Assembly: GCF_013745115.1 (NCBI RefSeq)
Contig: NZ_CP051151.1
Location: 434,001-498,000, forward strand
Source of the DNA: Hujiaoplasma nucleasis
GTDB lineage: Bacteria > Bacillota_I > Bacilli_A > Izemoplasmatales > Hujiaoplasmataceae
DNA: 64,000 bases
Direction of reading: 5' to 3'
Shown here: in pieces, positions 53,101-61,061 of the stretch
How positions within the stretch are numbered: the stretch's first letter is position 1
How the letters are laid out: each line of letters begins with the position of its first letter
Position numbers and translations under genes: made by a program
The notes under the pieces: model-generated
Database searches by the model: none
Told to the model about the DNA's origin: nothing
What the model saw: the letters and a program-made list of their open reading frames with translations, nothing else

Positions 53101-54389
53101 TTTTTCTTCATTATCCTATTTAATTTTTTCTTTTCAATAGCGACTTTTTGTTTATATTTCTTTTTATAACCTGGTTTTACTTTAGACGGTTTTTTTACTT
53201 TTAATTTAGCTGCCCTATCAACATCATTTTCTTGCCAATGACGTTCACTTCGAGCATTTCTATCCTTAACATCAATAATTGAGTTATTTTTTATATCTTT
53301 ATAATGCGTTTTAACCCCTTTTCTTTCAAGGTCATCGAGATATTGGTTGTCATTAAATTCATAAATAGATAGACATTGACCATCCATATTAATGCGGCCA
53401 GTCCTACCACTTCGATGAATATAAAATTCAGTGTCTTGTGGTAATTCATAATTAATGACATGAGATACACCTACAATATCAATTCCTCTAGCTAGTATAT
53501 CCGTGGCCACAAGATACTGAAAATCTAAATGATTGACTCTTTGAATTAATTGTTTTCTTTTCCGATGGGCTAGACCACCATGAAATAAGGCCACATTATA
53601 ATTCTTTTCAGACATCATTTCATAGACTTCTTCAGCTGATTCTTTAGTATTACAAAAAATAATAGCTAAATATGGATTAATAGCATTTAATATTTGATTT
53701 AAGATATCCATTCTTGGTTTTTCTTTTGATTTAATAAAATAATGATCAATATTCAAGTTGGATATTTCATCAGGATGAACTTTTAAAGAAATTGGATTAT
53801 TTAAGTATTTTTTTAAAAATGGCATGAGTCTTTCTGGGATGGTGGCTGAAAAGACCATGATTTTCGCTCTTTGACAGATATTGGCTAAATTCGATAATTC
53901 TTCAATGAAATTTTGGTCTAAGGCCATATCTGCTTCATCAATAATAAAATATTTGGCTGTATATATTTTTAAAATGTTTTCTTTAAAAACTAAGTCATGT
54001 AATCTTCCTGGTGTACCAATCACGATGTGAGGTTGTTGGGATGATAAATTTTCAATGCTTTGGTCCCTGTCAGTCCCTCCTGTAAACATAGATATTTTAA
54101 TTATTTTATCTGAATGTTTGATTAAGTCTCTAGCAAATTTTTCTATTTGCAAGGCTAGTTCTCTAGTAGGTGCGACAATAACCGCTTGACATTCAAGAAT
54201 ATCTTCATCTAGGTTTTCTAAAATCGGTAATAAAAAAGAATGGGTTTTTCCAGACCCAGTTTTCGCTTCTATAATTAAGGGTTGATTCTGTTTATCCAAT
54301 TCAAGCACTTTTGCTTGAACATCTGTCAATTCATTAAAATGAATGGCAGCCAAAGCGTCATTCAAGTATTGTTTGTTAAATTTTTTCAT
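53097..54389 (-). CDS. DEAD-box RNA helicase
   Basis: 430 aa from ATG 54389 (ribosome site AGAAGG); the longer GTG reading adds nine unlikely residues. Walker A AKTGSGKTHS, motif Ia APTRELALQ, Walker B DEAD, motif III FSATIPE, motif V TDILARGIDI, motif VI HRSGRTGR. The C-terminus is a Lys-rich RNA-binding tail (about 385-430). A CshA/DeaD-like role in ribosome assembly or RNA decay at low temperature is likely; the precise paralogue is not clear. Confidence 0.93.
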   Translation of the reverse strand: MKKFNKQYLNDALAAIHFNELTDVQAKVLELDKQNQPLIIEAKTGSGKTHSFLLPILENLDEDILECQAVIVAPTRELALQIEKFARDLIKHSDKIIKISMFTGGTDRDQSIENLSSQQPHIVIGTPGRLHDLVFKENILKIYTAKYFIIDEADMALDQNFIEELSNLANICQRAKIMVFSATIPERLMPFLKKYLNNPISLKVHPDEISNLNIDHYFIKSKEKPRMDILNQILNAINPYLAIIFCNTKESAEEVYEMMSEKNYNVALFHGGLAHRKRKQLIQRVNHLDFQYLVATDILARGIDIVGVSHVINYELPQDTEFYIHRSGRTGRINMDGQCLSIYEFNDNQYLDDLERKGVKTHYKDIKNNSIIDVKDRNARSERHWQENDVDRAAKLKVKKPSKVKPGYKKKYKQKVAIEKKKLNRIMKKK

Positions 54390-54401
54390 AAGATACCTTC
54401 T

Positions 54402-54430
54402 TTGTATTTTTCTCACATCTATTATATAAT
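54402..54430 (+). promoter_or_regulatory. Promoter of ispH
   Basis: TTGTAT and TATAAT with a 17-nt spacer, 36 nt before the ispH ATG, in the divergent gap with the helicase gene. Confidence 0.7.
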
Positions 54431-54466
54431 AGATAAGGCTTAAAGTAAATCAATAAGGGGTAAAAG

Positions 54467-55342
54467 ATGATTGTTGAAGATATAAGACCTAGAGGCTTTT
54501 GTAAAGGTGTACATTTCGCCATCGAAAAAGTTAAAGAAGTATTAAAGAGTGATGCCTATCCCAAACCTGTTTATGTTTTAGGGTTTATTGTTCATAATAA
54601 ATATGTGGTTGATGAACTTAGTGAATTAGGAGCCATCACTTTGGATGATAAAAATAAAAGCCGTTTAGAACTGGTAGATGAGATTGATTCAGGTACTATC
54701 GTTATCTCTGCTCATGGTACACCGATTGATGTCATAGATAAAATTAAAAATAAAAATATCACTTTGGTTGATGCCACTTGTCAAGATGTTTATACGACAC
54801 ATGATTTAATCAAAGCTTATTTAAAAAATTCTTATAATGTTATTTATATAGGTAAAAAAAATCATCCGGAAACCAATGCATCCTTATCTTTAGGCGATCA
54901 TGTGTATTTACTTGAAAATCCAGAAGATGTTGAAGACTTAAAAATTAAAGAACCTATTTTTGTAACAAATCAAACAACTTTTTCTATTAAAGATATCTTT
55001 AATATTCATCAAGCATTAAAGAAAAAATATAATGATATTATCATTACTGAGGAAATTTGCAATGCGACTCGTATAAGACAAAATGCAATCATTAAAGCCA
55101 ATGAAGATGCAGATTTATGTTATATTGTGGGTGATCCAAGATCTAACAATTCTAAGAATCTAGCTAAAATATCCGAGAATTTCACACAAACGAAGACTTT
55201 TCTAATTCAAAGTCTTAAAGATATCAATGTTTCAGATTTAAAGGGTGTAAAAAAAGTAACGGTTTCATCAGGAGCTTCAACGCCTGAATACTTAACTAAA
55301 GAAGTCGTAAGTTTTTTAAAATCTTACGCAAGTGATAATTAA
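54467..55342 (+). CDS. ispH: 4-hydroxy-3-methylbut-2-enyl diphosphate reductase
   Basis: Last step of the MEP isoprenoid pathway, giving IPP and DMAPP. 291 aa. The three cluster cysteines are present: GFCKGVHFAI (Cys12-13 region), DATCQDVY near residue 105, EICNATRIRQNA near 195. Conserved SAHGTP and VGDPRSNNSK are intact. With dxs at 57-59 kb it shows the MEP route is used here. Confidence 0.95.
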   Translation: MIVEDIRPRGFCKGVHFAIEKVKEVLKSDAYPKPVYVLGFIVHNKYVVDELSELGAITLDDKNKSRLELVDEIDSGTIVISAHGTPIDVIDKIKNKNITLVDATCQDVYTTHDLIKAYLKNSYNVIYIGKKNHPETNASLSLGDHVYLLENPEDVEDLKIKEPIFVTNQTTFSIKDIFNIHQALKKKYNDIIITEEICNATRIRQNAIIKANEDADLCYIVGDPRSNNSKNLAKISENFTQTKTFLIQSLKDINVSDLKGVKKVTVSSGASTPEYLTKEVVSFLKSYASDN

Positions 55343-55401
55343 ACCTTTATTTTTTTTGGCTTTTAGTTTATAATAGTTTATACATAGTTTGAGGTGATAA
55401 T

Positions 55402-55557
55402 ATGGCAAATAACAAACAAGTTAAAGAAGAAATTAGAACTTACAATCCAACCAAAAGTAAATTTGGTAAAATCATTTTATTGATTTTAGCAGTTGGTATG
55501 TTTTTAGGTATTTTAATCGCAGCTGTTTGGTCAATGATTGATGTATTATTAGGTTAA
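55402..55557 (+). CDS. Small single-span membrane protein
   Basis: 51 aa, not recognised. Starts at ATG after GAGGTGATAAT, an excellent ribosome site. An N-terminal charged part (MANNKQVKEEIRTYNPTKSK) is followed by one hydrophobic span (FGKIILLILAVGMFLGILIA) and a short tail. A TTGGCT-17-TATACA promoter may precede it (55357-55385). It ends before a shared terminator. Similar small basic/one-span proteins are common in Firmicutes with unknown function. Confidence 0.7.
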   Translation: MANNKQVKEEIRTYNPTKSKFGKIILLILAVGMFLGILIAAVWSMIDVLLG

Positions 55558-55575
55558 TTTAAAAGTAAAATTTAT

Positions 55576-55604
55576 AAAGCAGGCTCATTTGAGCCTGCTT
55601 TTTA
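55576..55604. terminator. Bidirectional terminator
   Basis: AAAGCAGGCTCA/TGAGCCTGCTTT, 12-bp stem with minimal loop, between the 51-aa gene and the recN end; overlaps the recN stop codon. Confidence 0.92.
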
Positions 55605-57281
55605 AGTTCTTGCTAGTAGTTCTTTTGCAATGTTCCTCGCTGAATCAGTCACTGCTTCAGCTGACATCATCTGTGCTATTTCTTCTACACGTTCATCATA
55701 AGTTAAATACTTAACCTGTACCTTGGTTTGATTGTTTTCAACTTTCTTTCTTATGGATAAATGATGAATGCCTTCTGCAACTACCTGAGGTATATGGGTA
55801 ATAGAAATAACTTGAGAAAATCTTGATGTTTCTGATATTTTTCTACCAATTTTCTTTGCGATATAACCAGAAATACCTGTGTCAATTTCATCAAAAATAA
55901 TGGTAGGTATTTTTTGGCTTTTAGCGAAAATTGTTTTAAAGGTTAGCATTACTCTGCTCATCTCACCACCACTGGCAGTTTTAGATAAAGCTTTTAAAGG
56001 TTCACCTTTGTTTGTTGAAATTAGGAAATCAACTTGATCGATACCATCTGATTTAAATTGACTTTTATTAAATTTATCTTTAAATTCAATATCTTGAAAC
56101 TCGATCATAAAATCCGCATACTCAATTTCAAGTTCTTTTAATGTATCAATAATTTCTTGTGTGATTTTTTTAGCTATGGTTTGTCTTAACATAGACAATT
56201 GTTTGGCTTGTTCAATTAAAAGCAAATATTCTTTTTCAAGTATATTTTCTTTTTCAAGAATTATATCATCAAAGTTTTCAATGGTATTGATAATATCAAG
56301 TAGTGAGGCTTGATATTCAATCAATTCACTGATTGATTTATCATATTTTTTTTGAATTTTTTCTAAATCATTGATACGTTGGTTCATGGTTTCTAATTCG
56401 CTTGGATCATAATCCAAGGAATCTTGCTTATCTTCAATCTCATCTGCTATATCTTTTAACTCATAATAAAGATTATTCAACCTTTCTGATATTTCTTTAA
56501 AGTCTTTAGAAGTATCTTCAAGTTCTTCTATATTATTTTTAACGATATATAAGTTATCTATCAAACCTTGATCATTTAAAATTGCCTGACTTTGAGCTAA
56601 ATTATAGTTTATCTTGTCAATGTTATTTAAAACCTTTACTTTTTCATATAATGTTTCTAGTTCATCTGCTTCTAAGGATAATTTTGATAATTCTTTAAGT
56701 TGAAATTCAAATAAATCTAATTGTTTCATGGTTTCAACTTTTTTGTTTTTCAATTGATAGTAATCATCATAGGTTTTTAAATATGCGTTTTGTTGTTGCC
56801 TATAGGAATTTAGATATTCATTTACCTTATCTTTTCTAAAATGATCTATTAATTGGATATAATTTTCGGGGTGAATCAAGGAAGTGGTATCAAATTGTGA
56901 ATGGATATCAGCTATATAAGATGATATATCAGATACAACTTTTAAAGAGACCCTTTGATCATTAATTTTAATGATATTTTGATTATCTCTCGAGATTATC
57001 CTGTGAATAGAAATATCATCATTATATTCAATATCATAATGACTCAATAAATTTTTCAATTCTGGATGTTTGACTTCAAAAATACCCAAAACTGAGGCTT
57101 CTTCAGCTTTGTTTCTTACCATGGTTTTATCAGCACGTTCACCAAGCAATAAAGAAATAGCATCAATTAAAATACTTTTCCCAGCTCCAGTTTCACCTGT
57201 TAATACTGTCATACCTTCATAAAAATCAAGTTCAATATCATCTATAATAGCAAAATCTTTTATCTTTAGTTTTTTTAACAT
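55602..57281 (-). CDS. recN: DNA repair protein RecN
   Basis: SMC-like ATPase acting early in double-strand-break repair. 559 aa. Walker A TGETGAGKSILIDAI at residues 28-42; long coiled coils between about 150 and 360; signature TASGGEMSRVML near 450; Walker B TIIFDEIDTGISG and H-loop ITHIPQV. It is the last gene of nusB-xseA-xseB-dxs-recN, a widely conserved order. Ribosome site AGGAGG. Confidence 0.97.
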   Translation of the reverse strand: MLKKLKIKDFAIIDDIELDFYEGMTVLTGETGAGKSILIDAISLLLGERADKTMVRNKAEEASVLGIFEVKHPELKNLLSHYDIEYNDDISIHRIISRDNQNIIKINDQRVSLKVVSDISSYIADIHSQFDTTSLIHPENYIQLIDHFRKDKVNEYLNSYRQQQNAYLKTYDDYYQLKNKKVETMKQLDLFEFQLKELSKLSLEADELETLYEKVKVLNNIDKINYNLAQSQAILNDQGLIDNLYIVKNNIEELEDTSKDFKEISERLNNLYYELKDIADEIEDKQDSLDYDPSELETMNQRINDLEKIQKKYDKSISELIEYQASLLDIINTIENFDDIILEKENILEKEYLLLIEQAKQLSMLRQTIAKKITQEIIDTLKELEIEYADFMIEFQDIEFKDKFNKSQFKSDGIDQVDFLISTNKGEPLKALSKTASGGEMSRVMLTFKTIFAKSQKIPTIIFDEIDTGISGYIAKKIGRKISETSRFSQVISITHIPQVVAEGIHHLSIRKKVENNQTKVQVKYLTYDERVEEIAQMMSAEAVTDSARNIAKELLART

Positions 57282-57289
57282 ATGGCCTC

Positions 57290-59122
57290 CTATGATTGAA
57301 GGATTGTTTGTATGATACTTTCCTCATCAAGTTGATATTTTTTATAAATTTCTTTTTGTGATCCATGCTCAATAAAGACATCTGGTAGAGCTAGTATTTT
57401 CACTTTTAGTGATTGATCAGTGTCTGACAAATACTCTAAAATCGATGATCCTAAGCCACTAATTTTTGTGACATCTTCTAATACAAATGTCGGTAATTGA
57501 GACTTAATAATAAGATTTAAAGTATCTAAGTCCATAGGCTTTATAAACAAAGCATTGTATAAATTAATCTTTAATTGATTCTCCTCAATATACTTTTGCA
57601 TACGAACAAAGTTATCTCCGTAAGCAATTAAGTTGTATTGACCGTCATTTAAATATGTTTTCCATAGGGGTTTTAGGATGGGTTCATAGTTTTCATTCAT
57701 GTAGATTTTTGTTGAATTCCTAGAATATCTAATGGCTATTGAATGTTTTGCGTGATGAAAGGCATAATCAAATAATTGCCATGCTTCAACAGCGTTAGAA
57801 GGTTGTACTATTTCAATATTCGGTATATGTTTTAAAAAGGCAATATCATAGATACCTTGATGTGTGTCCCCATCGCCACCAACGACACCGGCTCGATCTA
57901 TGCCCATGACTATTTTTAAATTCTGTCTTGTTAAATCGTGAACAACTTGGTCATAAGCTCTTTGTAAAAATGATGAGTAAATAGGTAAAAATACTTGTAA
58001 GTCTTTAGATAAAGCAGCTGAAAAACATACTGAGAATGACTCACATATACCCACATCAATTAATTTATCAGGATAGGTTTCTTCAAAGTCACTCAAACCT
58101 GAACCTAAAATCATGGCTGGAACAATAATTTTAAAATCATCATGTTTTTTTGCATAATGCATCATATAGTCTGATACTATATTACTCCATGATGCTTGAT
58201 TATCTTCTTTTTTCTGGATAGGTAAGCCTGTATCTTTATTAAAAGGACCAACACCATGCCATAAGCCAGATTGATCTTCTTCTGCAGGTTTGTAACCCTT
58301 ACCCTTTGTTGTGACAACATGTAAGACGACTGGTTTGTTTTTATTTTTAGCTATTTCTAAGAATTTTAATAGTGTTTTCATATCATGGCCATCTATAGGC
58401 CCATAGTATGAAAAGCCTAATTCATCAAATATTGTGATATTATTGGCAAAGCCCCTAATCATATTGGCGGTTCTTACCTTTAAATTATAGATGAATTTGG
58501 GTAATCTTCTTCTTGATTTTTTAGCCATTGCATAAAATTTAGAAGAACGCATCTTGTTAAGTATTTTATTTAAACGACCGACATTTTTAGATATTGATTG
58601 GTCATTATCATTCAAAATAATGATGGGTTTTAGTTTAGAGTGACCCAAGAAATTTAAAGCCTCAAAAGACAACCCACTATTTAAAGAACCATCCCCAACC
58701 ACAGCGATGTTTTTATAATTTTCATTTTTTTCAGATCTAAGAACTTCAAAACCAGAAATGGCTGATATAGCTGTTGAAGAATGTCCTGCTTCCCAATGGT
58801 CATGAACTGACTCATCAACTTTTTGATAGCCTGATAAACCATTAAACTGTCTTAGACTTGAAAAATCTTTGGCTCTCCCTGTTAGTATTTTATGTACATA
58901 TGATTGGTGTCCTACATCAAACACGATTCGATCAATGGGAGAATTAAAAACTTTATGAATGGCAATGGTCAGTTCAACAACCCCTAAGTTAGAAGCTAGA
59001 TGTCCACCTGTTTTTGATATTTCATCAATCAAAAAAGAACGAATATCTGATGATAATTCGTTAAGTTCTTTGACGGATAAATCTTTTAAGAATTGAGGGT
59101 CTTTTATATCTAGAAGATTCAT
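57290..59122 (-). CDS. dxs: 1-deoxy-D-xylulose-5-phosphate synthase
   Basis: First step of the MEP pathway; thiamine-diphosphate enzyme condensing pyruvate and glyceraldehyde-3-phosphate. 610 aa. SDIRSFLIDEISKTGGHLASNLG near the start (core TGGHLASNLG), TPP motif GDGSLNSGLSFEALNFLGHS, ILNDNDQSISKNVG, YGPIDGHD, and DRAGVVGGDGDTHQG. Lies between xseB (1 nt apart) and recN (8 nt). Product also feeds thiamine and pyridoxal synthesis. Confidence 0.97.
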   Translation of the reverse strand: MNLLDIKDPQFLKDLSVKELNELSSDIRSFLIDEISKTGGHLASNLGVVELTIAIHKVFNSPIDRIVFDVGHQSYVHKILTGRAKDFSSLRQFNGLSGYQKVDESVHDHWEAGHSSTAISAISGFEVLRSEKNENYKNIAVVGDGSLNSGLSFEALNFLGHSKLKPIIILNDNDQSISKNVGRLNKILNKMRSSKFYAMAKKSRRRLPKFIYNLKVRTANMIRGFANNITIFDELGFSYYGPIDGHDMKTLLKFLEIAKNKNKPVVLHVVTTKGKGYKPAEEDQSGLWHGVGPFNKDTGLPIQKKEDNQASWSNIVSDYMMHYAKKHDDFKIIVPAMILGSGLSDFEETYPDKLIDVGICESFSVCFSAALSKDLQVFLPIYSSFLQRAYDQVVHDLTRQNLKIVMGIDRAGVVGGDGDTHQGIYDIAFLKHIPNIEIVQPSNAVEAWQLFDYAFHHAKHSIAIRYSRNSTKIYMNENYEPILKPLWKTYLNDGQYNLIAYGDNFVRMQKYIEENQLKINLYNALFIKPMDLDTLNLIIKSQLPTFVLEDVTKISGLGSSILEYLSDTDQSLKVKILALPDVFIEHGSQKEIYKKYQLDEESIIQTILQS

Positions 59123-59123
59123 A

Positions 59124-59336
59124 CTACTCTTGATTGAAATCCTCTAATTGATCATCATTCATTAATTTAACAATGATTTGTTCAGCGTCTTTTAATTCTT
59201 TATGACATTCTTTAGCTAGTTCTATACCCTCATTATAAATTTTAACAGATTCATCAAGTGATAAATCTCCTGATTCTAGTTTCTTTACTATAAGTTCTAA
59301 TGACTTTAGATTTTCTTCAAAAGTTGGTTTACTCAT
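59124..59336 (-). CDS. xseB: Exodeoxyribonuclease VII small subunit
   Basis: 70 aa, normal size. FEENLKSLELIVKKLESGDLSLDESVKIYNEG, quoted by its core LESGDLSLDESVKIY, is the family signature. Two helices form a hairpin that decorates XseA. Overlaps the xseA end by 8 nt. Confidence 0.96.
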   Translation of the reverse strand: MSKPTFEENLKSLELIVKKLESGDLSLDESVKIYNEGIELAKECHKELKDAEQIIVKLMNDDQLEDFNQE

Positions 59337-60606
59337 GGTCTTTTCCTTTCACCTCTAACACTTTACATAACAATTCTCCATCGTGCATGAGAACTGATAA
59401 ATCATGATTATTATCAATCTCTTTTATTGATTTTTTTATTTGATGATTTTGATTTACGACCGCATAGCCTTTAGACATAATTGATAAAGGATTAACATGG
59501 TCTAAAGATTCTATAAGTCTTTTAAATAAGTGTTGATTAATCTCTACTTGATGTTTAAAAGATGATTGCATGTTTTGATAATATTGCTTTACTTTTTCTT
59601 GGTTTTTCTCTATTTGCTTTTTTGGGTTATTTTTGATTAAAGAATCATATAGATGTCCAAAAGTTAAATCTTGATTTTGAATGATTCTTAAGGGTTGTTT
59701 AAAGATGTTTTGATTAACAAGATGAATATATTTTGATTTTAAACTTTGGTATGTGTTAAACAAAGCTTGATTCATTCTTGTTTGATATTGATGAATTTTT
59801 TCCATAAGTTCTTGGTGATGAGGCACAACCATTTCAGCAGCGTGTGAAGGGGTAGAAGCTCTTTTATCAGCCACAAAGTCAGCAATTGTAAAATCAGTTT
59901 CATGACCTACGGCTGAAATAATCGGTATTTTTGATTCGAAAATAGCCCTAGCCACGATTTCTTCATTAAATGGCCACAAATCTTCAATAGAACCTCCGCC
60001 TCGACCCAAAATGATTACGTCAACCATTGGGTCATTGTTGGCTTTTTGGATTTGTTTAACGATTTCATCTTTAGCAAAGACACCTTGAACAGAAGCTGGA
60101 TATACGATGATTTTAGTTAAAGGAAATCTTTGACCAATAACATTAATAATATCTCTAACTGCAGCTCCAGTTTTTGAAGTGATGACGCCTACTTTTTTTG
60201 GTAAAACCGGTAATTCTTTTTTATATTCTTCTCTAAATAATCCTTCAGCTTGTAAAGTGGTTTTTAGTTTTTCATAAGCAAGGTATAAATCCCCAATACC
60301 ATCCACTTCCATTTTTGTTATATAAACCTGATAATTTCCGTAGGGTTCATAAATAGAAACATAACCAGAAATAATGATTTTATCTCCATCTTTGGGTTGA
60401 AAATTCAATGTTTTCGTATGTGATGAAAACATGACCGCAGCAACTTGTGAGTTTTCATCCTTTAAAGTTAAGTATAAATGTCCTCTAGAATGTCGTTTAA
60501 AATTAGAAATTTCAGCTTTTAAGAGGATAGATTGTAATTCTGTATCAGAATCAAATTTAAATTTTAAATACCTGTTTAAGGCCGTAACAGTTAAATATTT
60601 AGGCAT
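59329..60606 (-). CDS. xseA: Exodeoxyribonuclease VII large subunit
   Basis: Catalytic subunit of a single-strand exonuclease. 425 aa from ATG 60606 (MPKYLTVTALNRYLKFKFD), preceded by a GAG-type site inside the nusB end. OB-fold at residues 5-100, catalytic domain with GVITSKTGAAVRDIINV, VIILGRGGGSIEDLWPFNEE and SAVGHETDFTIADFVADKRASTPS (core VGHETDFTIADFVAD), then a coiled C-terminal region. Overlaps nusB by 8 nt. Confidence 0.96.
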   Translation of the reverse strand: MPKYLTVTALNRYLKFKFDSDTELQSILLKAEISNFKRHSRGHLYLTLKDENSQVAAVMFSSHTKTLNFQPKDGDKIIISGYVSIYEPYGNYQVYITKMEVDGIGDLYLAYEKLKTTLQAEGLFREEYKKELPVLPKKVGVITSKTGAAVRDIINVIGQRFPLTKIIVYPASVQGVFAKDEIVKQIQKANNDPMVDVIILGRGGGSIEDLWPFNEEIVARAIFESKIPIISAVGHETDFTIADFVADKRASTPSHAAEMVVPHHQELMEKIHQYQTRMNQALFNTYQSLKSKYIHLVNQNIFKQPLRIIQNQDLTFGHLYDSLIKNNPKKQIEKNQEKVKQYYQNMQSSFKHQVEINQHLFKRLIESLDHVNPLSIMSKGYAVVNQNHQIKKSIKEIDNNHDLSVLMHDGELLCKVLEVKGKDHE

Positions 60607-60979
60607 CTTGATCACTCAAGCCATCCACAATGTTTTGTAATAAGCGGTTGTTAAACTTTCTTGCCAAATCATCATCTAGGTTTGAATATTTTTTTGTAAG
60701 TTCTAAGGCTTCATTCATCACAATCTCTTTGGCTTGTTCCAAGTATACAAGTTCATAGACTGCATAACGAATAATGGCTAAATCAACGTAATTCAAACGT
60801 TGAAGTGACCAGTTCACCAAATGCTTTTCAATCATGTGATCGATATCTTCAACAAAAACCAAAAAGTCTTTGAATGTATTTAATATGTTTTCATCATAAG
60901 CTGAAAAATCTTGTTCAGGATTCATGATATAAGCATAGATTATTTTCATCATTTCTTCTCTAAATTCTTTTCTATTCAT
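60599..60979 (-). CDS. nusB: Transcription antitermination factor NusB
   Basis: 126 aa, all-helical. With NusE (S10) it binds boxA of rRNA leaders and prevents premature termination. KIIYAYIMNP at the start, YVDLAIIRYAVYELVYLE in the middle and NEALELTKKYS / FNNRLLQNIVD at the end are family features. First gene of the nusB-xseA-xseB-dxs-recN operon. The 82-nt gap upstream contains A+T-rich promoter-like sequence but no clean consensus. Confidence 0.92.
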   Translation of the reverse strand: MNRKEFREEMMKIIYAYIMNPEQDFSAYDENILNTFKDFLVFVEDIDHMIEKHLVNWSLQRLNYVDLAIIRYAVYELVYLEQAKEIVMNEALELTKKYSNLDDDLARKFNNRLLQNIVDGLSDQDA

Positions 60980-61061
60980 CTATGATTATTCCTTTCAATG
61001 TTTATAGATATAAGACGTATTATTTTACCATAATTTAGGGCTCAATTAAAGTGAAAAAACA